Shown: positions 8,929 to 18,463, counted from the stretch's first letter. The stretch is DNA of 64,000 bases from Verrucomicrobiota bacterium (GCA_023399155.1 JAEWQP010000010.1:124001-188000), one strand, 5' to 3'. Numbers and translations are program-made. Notes: generated from the letters alone by a model not told the origin.

Positions 8929-9456
8929 ATGGCACCAGAACCAGGAGGCCTGAAAGACGCGTCCACGGGGCGCGCGAAGTTGTTTGCGATCATCAGGCAA
9001 CTCGCGATCGGGATGCTCGCGACGGTCCGGTCGGACGGATCGCTGCACGCGCGACCGATGGTGACGCGATTTGAGGGGGAGGAGGGCCCGTTGTGGTTCT
9101 TCACCTCGGAGCGCGACCCGAAAGCCGGGGAGATCGAGGCTGACCGGCATGTTGCGGTCGCCTATGCGGATCCCGGGCGGCAGCTGTTCGCCGCCGTGAA
9201 CGGGAAGGCCCGCCTCACGCGCGACCGCAAGCGCATGGAGGCGCTCTGGTCGCCCACGCTCGTGACTTGGTTCCCGAAGGGCCTGGACGATCCCGACCTT
9301 GCGCTCCTGCGCGTCGATGTCGTCGCCGGCGAATACTGGGACGCTCCGTCCAGCACGATGGTCGAGATCATCGCCGCGGTGCAGTCCGGGCTGGAGAATC
9401 CTCCGCCGGTCGACGTCGGCGATCACGCCAGGGTCCGGATGAAGCCGGGCCGCTGA
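8929..9456 (+). CDS. Pyridoxamine-phosphate-oxidase-fold general stress protein
   Basis: This 175-residue cytoplasmic protein has the split-barrel flavin-binding fold of general stress protein 26/pyridoxamine 5'-phosphate oxidase-like proteins. The signs are GMLATVRSDGSLHARPMV near the start, LWFFTSERDPKAGEIEADRHVAVAYADP in the middle and FPKGLDDPDLALLRVDVVAGEYWD after it. These proteins bind FMN or F420-like flavins, but the substrate is usually unknown. The ATG at 8929 follows GGGAGG at a good distance, and the frame upstream is low-complexity. It continues the stress-gene run after the BON lipoprotein. Confidence 0.85.
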   Translation: MAPEPGGLKDASTGRAKLFAIIRQLAIGMLATVRSDGSLHARPMVTRFEGEEGPLWFFTSERDPKAGEIEADRHVAVAYADPGRQLFAAVNGKARLTRDRKRMEALWSPTLVTWFPKGLDDPDLALLRVDVVAGEYWDAPSSTMVEIIAAVQSGLENPPPVDVGDHARVRMKPGR

Positions 9457-9526
9457 CCGGGCGGTCGCGCCCATGTCGTCGGCATAAGATGAATACGCTA
9501 TTCCGCCCGGCGGGGCGCGTGCGGGC

Positions 9527-9943
9527 ATGGGAGGCCTGAAATCGCGCTGGACGCAGGAGTGGCGGCGGTTTGCACAGCAGCCGCCGGGGCGGCGCTTTCA
9601 GGATCGCTACGAGCGTCGCCGGGCGCGGCGGGCGAAGTCCTCGCTCTGGCGCAAGATCCTCAACATCGGCGGCGGCATCCTGCTGCTGCTGGTGGGCGCC
9701 TTCTTCGCCGTGGCTCCCGGACCGGCATTCGTGTTCTTCGGCTTCGGCGGGATCCTGATCGCGAAGGAGTCGCGCGTGGCGGCGCGGTTCCTCGACTGGA
9801 TCGACCGCAAGATCGAGCCTGTGATCGGCTGGCTGGGCGTTCGCTGGCGGCGTCTTACACCCGTCACGCAGCGGGTGGTGAAGGGGTGCCTCGTCGCCTG
9901 GACGGTCGCAGCCGTCGTGGTGAGCGTGGTATTCCTACGCTGA
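9527..9943 (+). CDS. PGPGW-type transmembrane protein
   Basis: This is a 138-residue inner-membrane protein. A basic N-terminal segment (residues 1-45) precedes two hydrophobic helices (about 50-82 and 115-137). The loop motif VAPGPAFVFFGFGGILIAKES corresponds to the PGPGW family signature, with PGPAF here in place of PGPGW. The function of the family is unknown. It is the last gene of the plus-strand stress run and faces a convergent PAS gene. Confidence 0.72.
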   Translation: MGGLKSRWTQEWRRFAQQPPGRRFQDRYERRRARRAKSSLWRKILNIGGGILLLLVGAFFAVAPGPAFVFFGFGGILIAKESRVAARFLDWIDRKIEPVIGWLGVRWRRLTPVTQRVVKGCLVAWTVAAVVVSVVFLR

Positions 9944-9962
9944 GGCCTGTTTCAAATACCGT

Positions 9963-9984
9963 GGCCTGATTCAAAAACCAGGCC
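9963..9984. terminator. Hairpin between convergent genes
   Basis: GGCCTG and CAGGCC form a 6-bp stem around a 10-base A-rich loop, between the stops of convergent genes. The loop, not a tail, carries the A-run, so it is a weak bidirectional terminator candidate. Confidence 0.35.
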
Positions 9985-10004
9985 GCGCCGGCCCGTAGCG
10001 AAGG

Positions 10005-10670
10005 CTATATCGCCCGCAGGTGTCCCCCGCTCGTCGCGCTTGCCGCGCATTGCGGGCAGATGCCATGCGTGATGGGCGGCATCGGCTGACCATCCAACGC
10101 ACCGAGGGCCGGCAGCGCTGCCTCGATCGTCTGCCACGCCCCGCCCTGGTGAATGCGGCGGCACCAGCTGCACATGCGCACGTGCTCGTCCTCGCCGAAC
10201 CCGTGGGTCTTCAGTGGCGGAATCTCCAACGCCGCGGAGCCCTGGAGGAAACTCCAGGAGCACTCGACGGCGCCCGCGGACATCGGAATCAGGCGCAGCT
10301 GCACTGCGCGCGGTTCGTCCGGCGCGTCGCACCGCGCGGTGATTCGTGCGGGCCGTCCCTCGCGGCGCGCGCGTTCGAGGAGCGTGCGGAAGAGTTCCCG
10401 CGCGGTTTCATCCTCGATGAACCAGGTCAGGGGTCGCCCCAGCACGCTGTCGCGCTCCAGCCCCGGTGCGCCGATCATGTCGGCGAAGCGGTCCCAATGG
10501 GACGGGAGGCTGATGATGCGATCTGTGTGGTTGAGCCACGCCGTGAATGGCGGGATAGGAAACGGGTCGCAGTCCGGCCGGGGACGGGCGAAAAAGTTCG
10601 CGCATCGGCGGGCGTGAGGTGCGGGCGCAGCCGTCGGCGCTTCGTGGGGAGCGTACGTGAGGGCGTTCAT
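10005..10670 (-). CDS. PAS-like protein with C-terminal Cys-rich motif
   Basis: This 221-residue soluble protein has a PAS-like fold (about residues 45-150, with WFIEDETARELFRTLL and a beta-sheet end). A C-terminal module follows: MCSWCRRIH, a Trp/Ile helix, then THGICPQC. This CxxC...ThGiCpxC module is common at the end of PAS sensor proteins and may bind metal or respond to redox; that role is inferred. There is no kinase or output domain. It is transcribed divergently from a soluble histidine kinase at 10901, so it may be a partner or an input modulator. The start at 10670 is the only good upstream ATG. Confidence 0.65.
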   Translation of the reverse strand: MNALTYAPHEAPTAAPAPHARRCANFFARPRPDCDPFPIPPFTAWLNHTDRIISLPSHWDRFADMIGAPGLERDSVLGRPLTWFIEDETARELFRTLLERARREGRPARITARCDAPDEPRAVQLRLIPMSAGAVECSWSFLQGSAALEIPPLKTHGFGEDEHVRMCSWCRRIHQGGAWQTIEAALPALGALDGQPMPPITHGICPQCAASATSGGHLRAI

Positions 10671-10812
10671 GCCGGGTGCGACCCCGCACGATCGCTGCCA
10701 CGCCGGTTCCCATCGTCATCAAGTCCTTGATACTCAGTCGCACGTGCCGGTGGCGCAGCTTCCCGTCGCGACCCTCACGTGGCCGCCTGCAACGCTGCCG
10801 GCCCCGGGTTCT

Positions 10813-10823
10813 TGCACGTTGCA
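10813..10823 (+). promoter_or_regulatory. TGCAA-type dyad
   Basis: TGCACGTTGCA lies in the 230-base gap between the divergent PAS gene and the soluble histidine kinase, 78 bases before the kinase ATG. I found no well-spaced sigma-54 site next to it. Confidence 0.4.
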
Positions 10824-10900
10824 GGACGGGAGGACGCGCCCGCCAGCGCCGCTCGGCAAAAACGACTTGCACACTCGCAGCGCTGGGGGATGTTGCGCCA

Positions 10901-11983
10901 ATGCCCGCCGATGCCATTGTCATCACGGCCGTGGGGCTCCCTCCGGAGCTGCGCGCGCTCGTGAAGGAGGCCGCACGGTCCGCCTGGCCCCAAGCGCGGG
11001 TGGTGGAGCGTGCCTCCGCCGCTGAGGTCGATTCGGGTCCGCTTGGTCCGGGCGTCGAACTCGCTGTCGTCGGGGCAGGGGTCGCGCCCGAGGAGCGGTC
11101 GCGGCTGGTCGCCGCCGTGGGCCTGGACGGCCTGCCCCGCTGGCCTGTCGTGGCGCTGGGAGGCGATGGGGTCGCCGAAGGGATCCTGGTGGTGCCCGAG
11201 GAACTGCGCACCGCGGGGGCCCTGCGGTTTGTATTCACGACAGCCATGCATCTGCACGCCGTACTACGGCAGGCCCGACGGTCGGAGGGCGACCTTCGCA
11301 CCGTGGCCCGGAGGATCAGCCACGAGATCCGCTCCCCGATCGGCTGCATCCTGACCTCCGCCGACGTCATCCGCGAGGAGATGGAGGAACTCGTGCCGGC
11401 CGCCGTCGAACTGGCCCGGCCGGTGATCGACTCGGCTCGCGACGTCATGAGCGTGGTGGAGCGGTTGACCCTGATCGCCCGCGCGTCCTCCCAGCATGGC
11501 GTCCTCATGCCGGTTGAAATGGGCATGAGCGTGTGGGCCGCCCAGGAACGGATCCGAAGCACGCTCCATGAGACGGGCGCGACGATCACCGAGGTGGACG
11601 ACTGGCCCTCGGCGCAGGGAAAGCCCGAGTGGGTGGAGCAGATCTGGCTCAATTTTCTGACCAATGCCGCCCGCCACGGCGGTCCCCGGCCGCAGATCGA
11701 GATCGGCTGGACGCGCCGCGATGGTGAACTGCGTTTTCACGTGCGCGACGACGGCCCGGGTGTCCCGTCGGACCTGATACCGCGGTTGTTTCAGCCGTTT
11801 CACACACTCTATCAAAACGACTCGGGCCGCGGCCTCGGGCTGGCGATCGTGCAGCGCCTGGTCGAGTTGCAGGGCGGGCGCGTTGGATACGAAGCCGTCC
11901 AACCCCGCGGCGCCTGTTTCTTCTTCACCCTCCCGGAGGCGCCTCCCGATCGCGCCGGCCCGGGCATTGTGCCCGGAACCTGA
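10901..11983 (+). CDS. Soluble sensor histidine kinase
   Basis: This 360-residue cytoplasmic kinase has a first part (residues 1-110) that resembles a receiver-like or regulatory alpha/beta domain without a clear phospho-acceptor Asp. A dimerisation/phosphoacceptor helix follows with SHEIRSPIG (His141), then an HATPase domain with N box NFLTNAARHGG, DDGPGVP (G1) and GRGLGLAIV (G2). The ATG at 10901 follows GGGGA by about 10 bases; the longer upstream frame is Arg-rich non-coding sequence. It has no membrane segment and no receiver. Its partner is not obvious; the adjacent divergent PAS protein and downstream hybrid kinases are candidates. Confidence 0.8.
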   Translation: MPADAIVITAVGLPPELRALVKEAARSAWPQARVVERASAAEVDSGPLGPGVELAVVGAGVAPEERSRLVAAVGLDGLPRWPVVALGGDGVAEGILVVPEELRTAGALRFVFTTAMHLHAVLRQARRSEGDLRTVARRISHEIRSPIGCILTSADVIREEMEELVPAAVELARPVIDSARDVMSVVERLTLIARASSQHGVLMPVEMGMSVWAAQERIRSTLHETGATITEVDDWPSAQGKPEWVEQIWLNFLTNAARHGGPRPQIEIGWTRRDGELRFHVRDDGPGVPSDLIPRLFQPFHTLYQNDSGRGLGLAIVQRLVELQGGRVGYEAVQPRGACFFFTLPEAPPDRAGPGIVPGT

Positions 11984-12057
11984 TCCACCGCCCGTGCATC
12001 TCGCATGACCAGCGGGCAGCGGCAGGCATTTCGCGCTAACTTTCATCATCCCCGGCG

Positions 12058-12068
12058 TGCAAACGGCC
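12058..12068 (-). promoter_or_regulatory. TGCAA-type dyad
   Basis: TGCAAACGGCC lies between the soluble kinase and the multi-PAS hybrid kinase. No sigma-54 site was found beside it, so it is an orphan example. Confidence 0.3.
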
Positions 12069-12232
12069 TGAAACCTGTAATCATCCACGCTGTCAGAGCG
12101 AGTCCTTCATCCTGCTTCGGGGATTGTGTCCAAGAAACTCCATCTGTGCCCGGATCGCGTCGGAAACGAGCAGCTTCCACTCCCTCTCCACGCCCAGCGG
12201 CATCCGGTCTCGGACCGAAAGCCGCCGGAGTG

Positions 12233-15200
12233 ATGGCTCGTATCCAGGGAATGGATGGGTCGGGCCATCCCTTGGGACTCCCGGCTGGCTGGCCGGAGGA
12301 GCTTCGGATCGTGCTCGATGCGATCCTCGCCTCGCCGTGTCCGATGTGGGTGGGCTGGGGGCGTGAATTCCATTTTTTCGGCAACGCCGCCTGCCTGAAG
12401 CTGGTGGGATGGAGTTGGGAGGACAGCGCCGGCGTCCCGGCCGCCAAGGTGCTCCTGGAGTCGTGGGGCGCGGTGCGGTCGCAGGTCCGCGAGGTCGCTG
12501 AGCGCGGCGTGCCGTCCACGATGGCGTTTCACCTCGGCGGCGATTCCGCCGGGCGCGGCGGCCGCCAGCTGCGCAACCATTGCAGCCGCGTGGGAGCCGC
12601 CGGCGGGGAGACCGCGGGGGTGCTTTGCGTCCTCGAGGCGACTGGAACGGGTGAGCCGGGGTCGGTGCCCGGGGCGGCGGATGCGGAGCATGACCGGGGT
12701 GCGACGGAATCCTTCGGCCGCGCGACGATGGTCGAGGACCCGCGCGACGCGCGTGAGAGGGAGCAGACGCGGAAGCTCGAGGAGGCCAACGCGCGCTACG
12801 AGGCGGTTTTCGACCAGGACAACTTTGCGGGGCTGCTCTCGCTCGACGGGGAGGTGCTCGATGTCAACCGCGCGTGGCTCGAGGCCAGCGGTTTCCGCAG
12901 GGAAGACATCCTCGGGAAGCGCTTCTGGGAGACGGGATGGTGGGACCGTTCGAAGGGCATCCAGGCGTGGGTGAAGATCGGATTCGCGGAGGCGCTGCAG
13001 GGCGTGCGCTTTCGCGGGGAGTCCCGGTTCTTCACCGCCGACGGCCGCGAGCGCCGTATCGATTTGTCGCTTACACCCGTGCGCCGGCCGAGCGGCGACA
13101 TGACGTTCATCGTGCCGTCCGGCCACGATGTCACCGACCGGCACCACACGCGGGAGGAACTGCGCAACGCCGATGTCGCGCGCGAGACGGAATCGAGGTT
13201 CCGCCGCATGGCCAATTCCGCCCCGGTGTTGATCTGGATGGCCGACACGGACAGCCGTGCCACGTGGTTCAACCAGCAGTGGCTCGAATTCGTCGGCACA
13301 GCCCTGGAGCGCGAACTCGGCCGGGGCTGGCTGAGAAATGTGCACGCCGACGATGTGGAGCGGTGCTCCGCCGTGATCGCGGATGCGCAGCGCGCCCGCC
13401 GGCCATTCGAGATGGAGTTCCGCCTCAGGCGGCACGACGGCGACTTCCGCTGGGTGCTCGACCACGGGGTGCCGGCGTTCGCCCACGACGGATCATTCGC
13501 CGGGTTCATCGGCAGCTGCATCGACATCACCGAGCGCAAGCAGGCGGAACTCGCGGTGCAACGGCTCGCCGCCATCGTCGAATCCTCCGGCGATGCGATC
13601 CTGGCGGTCGACCTCGAGGGCTACGTGACCAGCTGGAACCGCGGTGCCGAGCTGCTCTATGGCTACGCGGCGGTCGAGATCATCGGCCAGCCCGTCAACA
13701 TCATCATCCCGCCGGAACGGCGCGCCGAGGATGCCGAGATGATCGCGCGCATCGTGAGCGGCGAGACCGTGGAGCACCGGGAGACGCAGCGGCGCCGGCG
13801 TGACGGCACCTCGATCGACATCTCCGTGTCCATGTCTCCGATACGCGACGAGGTCGGCGCGATCGTCGGCGTGTCGCGCATCGCACGCGACATCTCCGCG
13901 CGCATTCGCGCGGAGGCCGCGCTGCGCGAGAGCGAGGAGCGGTTTCGCATGCTCGCGGACCACATCGCGCAGTTCGCCTGGACCGCGGACGAGCACGGGG
14001 AGATCCACTGGTTCAATCGCCGCTGGTTTGAATACACGGGGCTGGATCCGGGAGGCGGCGCAGGTATCGACTGGCAGTCCGTGCACCATCCCGACCACCG
14101 AGAGCGGGTCATCGCGAAATTCATGCGCTGCGTCAGCGACGGCATGGTGTGGGAGGACACGTTTCCGCTGCGCCGCCGCGACGGCGTGTATCGCTGGTTC
14201 CTTTCCCGCGCGGTGCCGATCCGCCAGGCCGGGGGACGCGTGGTGCAGTGGTTTGGCACGAATACCGACATCACCGAGATGCGCGAGATCGAGCAGGAGC
14301 TCGAGCGCACCCGGGACGAGGCGCTCGAAGCCTCGCGGGCCAAGGACGACTTTCTCGCCGCGCTCTCGCACGAGCTGCGCACGCCGCTCAATCCCGTCCT
14401 CCTGCTGGCCAGCGAGGCGGCCGAGGACCCGATGCTGCCCGCGCAGGTGCGCGCGGATTTTGCCGCGATCCGAAAGCACGTCAGCCTGGAGGCGCGGCTC
14501 ATCGACGACCTGCTCGACCTGACACGGATCTCGCGCGGCATGCTCTCGCTGGATTTTCGCGAGCACGACGTCCACGCGATCCTGCGCGACGCGATCGCGA
14601 CCGTGTCCGGCGACGTGGCCGAGAAGTCGATCGCGCTGACCGTCCATTTCGAGGCGAATGCCACGATCGTGCGCGCAGACGCCGTCCGCATGCAGCAGGC
14701 GTTCTGGAACGTGCTGAAGAACGCGGTCAAGTTCACGCCGGTCGGGGGAAGCATCGGCGTGGCGAGCCGTGCCGTGGACGGGGCGACGGTCGAGATCGTC
14801 GTCACCGATTCCGGAATCGGCATGTCGGCGGCGGAGCTTCCCCGGATCTTTGAGGCCTTCGCGCAGGGCGACCACGCCTCGCGGGTCGCGGCCCATCGTT
14901 TCGGAGGCCTGGGGCTCGGTCTGACGATCTCGCGACGGGTGATCGAGATGCACGGCGGCCGTATCGAGGCGTTCAGCCCTGGGCCGGGTCGGGGTTCAAG
15001 CTTTGTGCTGGCTTTGCCGCTGGTCGCGGGCGTGGGGGCCGCGCCCGCGGCGGAACCGCCGCCGCAGCTGTCCGCGGTCGCCGAGCACAGCGGCCGGCGG
15101 GTGCTGCTGATCGAGGATCACGCGCCGACGCGCACCGCGATCACGCGGCTGCTTGTGCGCCGTGGATTCGAGGTGGTGGCGAGCGCGACCGCCGCCGAGG

Positions 15201-15469
15201 CGCGCTCGGCCATGCAGGAGGTGCGCTTCGACCTGCTCGTATCCGACATCGGCCTTCCCGATGGCAATGGCTGCGACCTGATGCGCGAGTTTGCCGGGAG
15301 CTGCGGCGCGCCGGGCATCGCGCTGACCGGTTACGGGATGGAGCAGGATATGGCGCGAACGCATGCCGCGGGCTTTTCCGCGCACCTCACCAAACCCATC
15401 AACGTCCAGGCGCTCGATCACGCCATCGCCGAGGCGATGGGCCTGCCCGCACGACCCTCCGCTGTGTAG
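12233..15469 (+). CDS. Multi-PAS hybrid histidine kinase
   Basis: This is a cytoplasmic hybrid kinase of about 1078 residues. A degenerate N-terminal PAS begins with the GHPLGLPAGWPEELR and WGREFHFFGN motifs. Four more PAS domains follow at about 185-300, 325-440, 445-560 and 575-690, several with PAC ends such as DITERKQ. Next come a HisKA helix (SHELRTPLN, His713), an HATPase (NVLKNAVKFTP, FGGLGLGLTIS) and a receiver with phospho-acceptor Asp1005 (LLVSDIGLPDGNG). No transmembrane segment is seen. The start is uncertain: ATG 12233 or 12251 fits the conserved PAS start, while an in-frame ATG at 12005 adds 76 residues of shadow-like sequence. It ends 2 bases before the YfiR-like gene, so they are co-transcribed. 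Confidence 0.85.
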   Translation: MARIQGMDGSGHPLGLPAGWPEELRIVLDAILASPCPMWVGWGREFHFFGNAACLKLVGWSWEDSAGVPAAKVLLESWGAVRSQVREVAERGVPSTMAFHLGGDSAGRGGRQLRNHCSRVGAAGGETAGVLCVLEATGTGEPGSVPGAADAEHDRGATESFGRATMVEDPRDAREREQTRKLEEANARYEAVFDQDNFAGLLSLDGEVLDVNRAWLEASGFRREDILGKRFWETGWWDRSKGIQAWVKIGFAEALQGVRFRGESRFFTADGRERRIDLSLTPVRRPSGDMTFIVPSGHDVTDRHHTREELRNADVARETESRFRRMANSAPVLIWMADTDSRATWFNQQWLEFVGTALERELGRGWLRNVHADDVERCSAVIADAQRARRPFEMEFRLRRHDGDFRWVLDHGVPAFAHDGSFAGFIGSCIDITERKQAELAVQRLAAIVESSGDAILAVDLEGYVTSWNRGAELLYGYAAVEIIGQPVNIIIPPERRAEDAEMIARIVSGETVEHRETQRRRRDGTSIDISVSMSPIRDEVGAIVGVSRIARDISARIRAEAALRESEERFRMLADHIAQFAWTADEHGEIHWFNRRWFEYTGLDPGGGAGIDWQSVHHPDHRERVIAKFMRCVSDGMVWEDTFPLRRRDGVYRWFLSRAVPIRQAGGRVVQWFGTNTDITEMREIEQELERTRDEALEASRAKDDFLAALSHELRTPLNPVLLLASEAAEDPMLPAQVRADFAAIRKHVSLEARLIDDLLDLTRISRGMLSLDFREHDVHAILRDAIATVSGDVAEKSIALTVHFEANATIVRADAVRMQQAFWNVLKNAVKFTPVGGSIGVASRAVDGATVEIVVTDSGIGMSAAELPRIFEAFAQGDHASRVAAHRFGGLGLGLTISRRVIEMHGGRIEAFSPGPGRGSSFVLALPLVAGVGAAPAAEPPPQLSAVAEHSGRRVLLIEDHAPTRTAITRLLVRRGFEVVASATAAEARSAMQEVRFDLLVSDIGLPDGNGCDLMREFAGSCGAPGIALTGYGMEQDMARTHAAGFSAHLTKPINVQALDHAIAEAMGLPARPSAV

Positions 15470-15471
15470 AC

Positions 15472-16098
15472 ATGAGATTGTCCTTCCGCCCCTGTGCTGA
15501 TTCGGAAACGACCGCCCCGCCCGCGAGGGTGCGCGCCGCGGGACGCACGCCGGCCCGGCGCTGGCGTGCATGGCTGGCGGTGCTGGTGCTGTTCGCCTGG
15601 CCCGCTCGCGCGGACCCGATCACGGACGATCTCGCCACCCGGGCGGATGTCCTTCAGCATCTGGCGACCTTTATCGAGTGGCCGGCGGCGGCGTTTGGCG
15701 ATCCGGGTGCCCCGTTCGTTATCGCCGTATTCGGGGAGCCGGTTCTTGGTGCCATGCTCCAGGAGCGCATGGCCGGAGCCTACGTGGGCCGACGCGCGAT
15801 CGTCGTGCACCAGGTGGAGCCCGGTGACAAGGCGTGCGAGTGCCACATCCTCTACGTCGCCGGCGTCGATGCGTCACACCTGGCGGAGATCTGGCGCAAC
15901 CTGCGCGGACGCCCCGTGCTGACGGTGGGCGAGGGGACCGCGTTCGTGCAGGCGGGCGGCATGGTCGGGCTCGACCACCGGGGTCCGCACAAGGCACTCT
16001 ACCTGAACACAAGGTCCCTGCGGGACGCGGGATTGTCGGCAAGCTCCAAGCTTCTTGAGGTGGCCCACGTGGTCGATGTGGTCGATGACTCGCCATGA
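15472..16098 (+). CDS. YfiR-like (DUF4154) periplasmic protein
   Basis: This 208-residue protein has a long basic N-terminus (about 30 residues) and a hydrophobic signal segment ending at WPARA, so it is exported. The mature domain matches YfiR/DUF4154: VLQHLATFIEWPAAAF at the start, a Cys pair (ACEC), and a C-terminal NTRSLRDAGLSASSKLLEVA. In the known YfiBNR system, YfiR is a periplasmic repressor of the diguanylate cyclase YfiN, which carries a CHASE8-type sensor domain. Here the next gene, overlapping by ATGA, encodes a CHASE8-type sensor attached to a histidine kinase. By analogy this protein probably gates that kinase. An ATG further inside might shorten the N-terminus. Confidence 0.85.
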   Translation: MRLSFRPCADSETTAPPARVRAAGRTPARRWRAWLAVLVLFAWPARADPITDDLATRADVLQHLATFIEWPAAAFGDPGAPFVIAVFGEPVLGAMLQERMAGAYVGRRAIVVHQVEPGDKACECHILYVAGVDASHLAEIWRNLRGRPVLTVGEGTAFVQAGGMVGLDHRGPHKALYLNTRSLRDAGLSASSKLLEVAHVVDVVDDSP

Positions 16099-18341
16099 AC
16101 TGGTTCGAACGCATGCCCTTCCAGGCCAAGCTGCGCTTCGCCATCCTGCTGACGACGGCGGTGGCGGTGCTGCTGGCCTGCGGCGTGTTCCTCACTTTCG
16201 AATACATCGGGCGCCAGCGTGTGCTCATGCGCACCGTCGCGACACTTGCGCGGTCCATCGCCGATCATAGCACGGCATCGATTGCCTTCCGGGACGGAGG
16301 CCGCGCGCGGGAGACCCTGGGTTCGCTCCGGGCGGAGCCCCAGGTGATCGCCGCGGCGCTCTGCACGCGGGACGGTGTGATCATCGCCTCGTATCCATCG
16401 GGAGTGGAACCCCCGCCGCTGCCGCCGCCGCGCACGGGGGTGCGGCGCATCGGCGACCGGATCCTCGGCGTGGAGCAGGTCGTGGAGGGTACCCAATGGC
16501 TGGGTACGCTCTACATCTGGGCGTCGCAGGACCGCCTCAACGACCGCATGCAGGACTACGGCCTGCTCGCCCTCGGCGTGATGGCGGCGACCTTCGTGCT
16601 CGCCTGGGTGCTCGCCACGGTGCTGCGCGATTCGATCGTGCATCCCATCCGGGAGCTGGCCGAGACGGCGGGAGCGATCGCCGCGGGTTCGCAGGACTAT
16701 TCGCTGCGCGCGCGCCAGTACGCCACCGACGAGTTCGGGCGCCTCACCGACGCGTTCAACGCCATGCTCGACCGCACGCAGGCGGCGCTCTCGCGCCTGC
16801 GCGCGAGCGAAGCCCAGCTGCGCATCGTGACCGACCACGCGTCGGTCTTTCTCACGCAGTTCGACCGGCAGCTGCGCTACAAGTTCGTCAACCGCCCCTA
16901 CGCGGAACACTACGGTTCGCGGCCCCAGGACCTGGTCGGCCGCCAGGTGGAGGACGTGGTGGGTCCGAAGGTGGCGCACTTTCTCAGGCCGTACATGCAG
17001 GCCGCATTACGCGGTGAGCGCGTTGAGTTTGAAATCGAGGTGGACTTCCCCGGCGATGAGCCGCACTGGATGAACGCGGTCTATGTCCCGGAACTCGCCG
17101 CCGAGGGGACGGTCGTCGGATTCGTCGGCGTCGTCACGGATATCACGCAGCGGCGGCAGATCGAGCAGATGATGGCGCGCGCACGCGACGATGCGCTCGC
17201 CGCGTCGCGCGCGAAGGACGATTTTCTCGCGGCGCTCTCGCACGAGCTTCGTACGCCGCTCAATCCGGTCCTGCTCATTTCCAGCGAGGCGGCGGCCGAC
17301 GCGTCCCTGCCCGCCCAGGCCCGCGAGGATTTCGAGACGATCCGGCGTCACGTGGAACTGGAGGCGCGCCTCATCGACGACCTGCTCGACCTCACGGCGA
17401 TCGCGCGCGGCAAGCTCTCGCTCGACCGGCGCCTGCTCGACTTGCATGCGGTGCTGCGCGACGCGATCGCGACAGTTTCGCCCGAGATCGAGGGCAAGCA
17501 CATCCGCCTCGTGCTCAGCATCGGCACCAGCCAGCCACGCGTCCAGGCCGATGCGGTGCGCCTGCTCCAGGTGTTCTGGAACGTGTTGAAGAACGCCGTG
17601 AAGTTCACGCCCATCGGAGGCCGGATCACCGTGGAGACCTCCTCCAACGACGGACGCGTGATCGTGAAGATCACGGACACGGGAATCGGCCTGACGGCCG
17701 TCGAACTGGGACGGATTTTCGATGCCTTCTCACAGGGTGACCACGCCGGGGACGAGGGGCACCGATTCGGTGGCCTCGGTCTCGGCCTCGCGATTTCGCG
17801 CATGGTCGCCGAGCTGCACGGCGGATCGATTCGGGCCGAAAGCGAGGGTCGCGGCCACGGGGCGACCTTCACCATCGAGCTGCCCCTTTCCGACCACGGC
17901 GGCGAAGCGCCGGCCGCCCTGGACGGGGCGCACTCGCTCGCAATCCAACCGCCGCCGCGCCGCACCGCGCCGCTGACCGAGGGTCAACGTTCCATCCTGC
18001 TCGTCGAGGACCATGCCGCCACGCGTTTCGCCCTCGAGCGCCTCCTTACCCGGCGCAACTATCGCGTGCACATGGCCGGATCGGTGGCCGAGGCCCGCGC
18101 CATTGCCGACGGTTTCCCCGTCGATCTGCTCATCTCCGACGTGGGACTACCCGACGGCAACGGCTACGAACTCATGGAGGACATCGGGGCTCGCTATCAG
18201 ATGCGCGGCATCGCGCTGACGGGCTACGGCATGGAACAGGACTTGGAGCGCAGCAGGCAGGCCGGGTTCAGTGCGCACCTGACAAAGCCGATCCGCGCGC
18301 AGGAACTCGATGCGGCCCTCCACCAAGTGCTCGACGAGTGA
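16095..18341 (+). CDS. CHASE8-type hybrid histidine kinase
   Basis: This 748-residue membrane sensor has TM1 (about 14-36), a periplasmic CHASE8-like domain (about 40-150), TM2 (about 153-175) and a HAMP domain containing TDEFGRLTDAFNAML. A PAS domain (about 235-350), a HisKA helix (SHELRTPLN, His383), an HATPase (NVLKNAVKFTP, FGGLGLGLAIS) and a receiver (Asp682 in LLISDVGLPDGNG) follow. The sensor half resembles YfiN, but the GGDEF output is replaced by kinase plus receiver. It overlaps the YfiR-like gene by 4 bases (ATGA). The transmitter and receiver are very similar to those of the kinases at 12233 and 24774, suggesting duplication. No DNA-binding output is attached. Confidence 0.88.
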   Translation: MNWFERMPFQAKLRFAILLTTAVAVLLACGVFLTFEYIGRQRVLMRTVATLARSIADHSTASIAFRDGGRARETLGSLRAEPQVIAAALCTRDGVIIASYPSGVEPPPLPPPRTGVRRIGDRILGVEQVVEGTQWLGTLYIWASQDRLNDRMQDYGLLALGVMAATFVLAWVLATVLRDSIVHPIRELAETAGAIAAGSQDYSLRARQYATDEFGRLTDAFNAMLDRTQAALSRLRASEAQLRIVTDHASVFLTQFDRQLRYKFVNRPYAEHYGSRPQDLVGRQVEDVVGPKVAHFLRPYMQAALRGERVEFEIEVDFPGDEPHWMNAVYVPELAAEGTVVGFVGVVTDITQRRQIEQMMARARDDALAASRAKDDFLAALSHELRTPLNPVLLISSEAAADASLPAQAREDFETIRRHVELEARLIDDLLDLTAIARGKLSLDRRLLDLHAVLRDAIATVSPEIEGKHIRLVLSIGTSQPRVQADAVRLLQVFWNVLKNAVKFTPIGGRITVETSSNDGRVIVKITDTGIGLTAVELGRIFDAFSQGDHAGDEGHRFGGLGLGLAISRMVAELHGGSIRAESEGRGHGATFTIELPLSDHGGEAPAALDGAHSLAIQPPPRRTAPLTEGQRSILLVEDHAATRFALERLLTRRNYRVHMAGSVAEARAIADGFPVDLLISDVGLPDGNGYELMEDIGARYQMRGIALTGYGMEQDLERSRQAGFSAHLTKPIRAQELDAALHQVLDE

Positions 18342-18358
18342 GGCCCGGGCCATCCTGC

Positions 18359-18401
18359 TGCAAGTTGCATGGTTCGCGTACGGGCGGCTTTGCAGTTTGC
18401 T
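18359..18401 (+). promoter_or_regulatory. Two TGCAA-type dyads
   Basis: TGCAAGTTGCA (18359-18369) is a perfect dyad, TGCAA-G-TTGCA. TGCAGTTTGCT (18391-18401) matches at 10 of 11 positions. They lie at the start of the 424-base gap before the poly-HAMP kinase; no sigma-54 site with correct spacing was found there. Confidence 0.45.
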
Positions 18402-18463
18402 GCATCAGCTGACGACTGACGCGTTCCTGAACTCGGTGGTTTTGCGATGACGGCTCTAGCTGT

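Noticed and set aside
10851..10871. CGGCAAAAACGACTTGC before the soluble kinase as a sigma-54 site
   Set aside because: The spacing is two bases too long.
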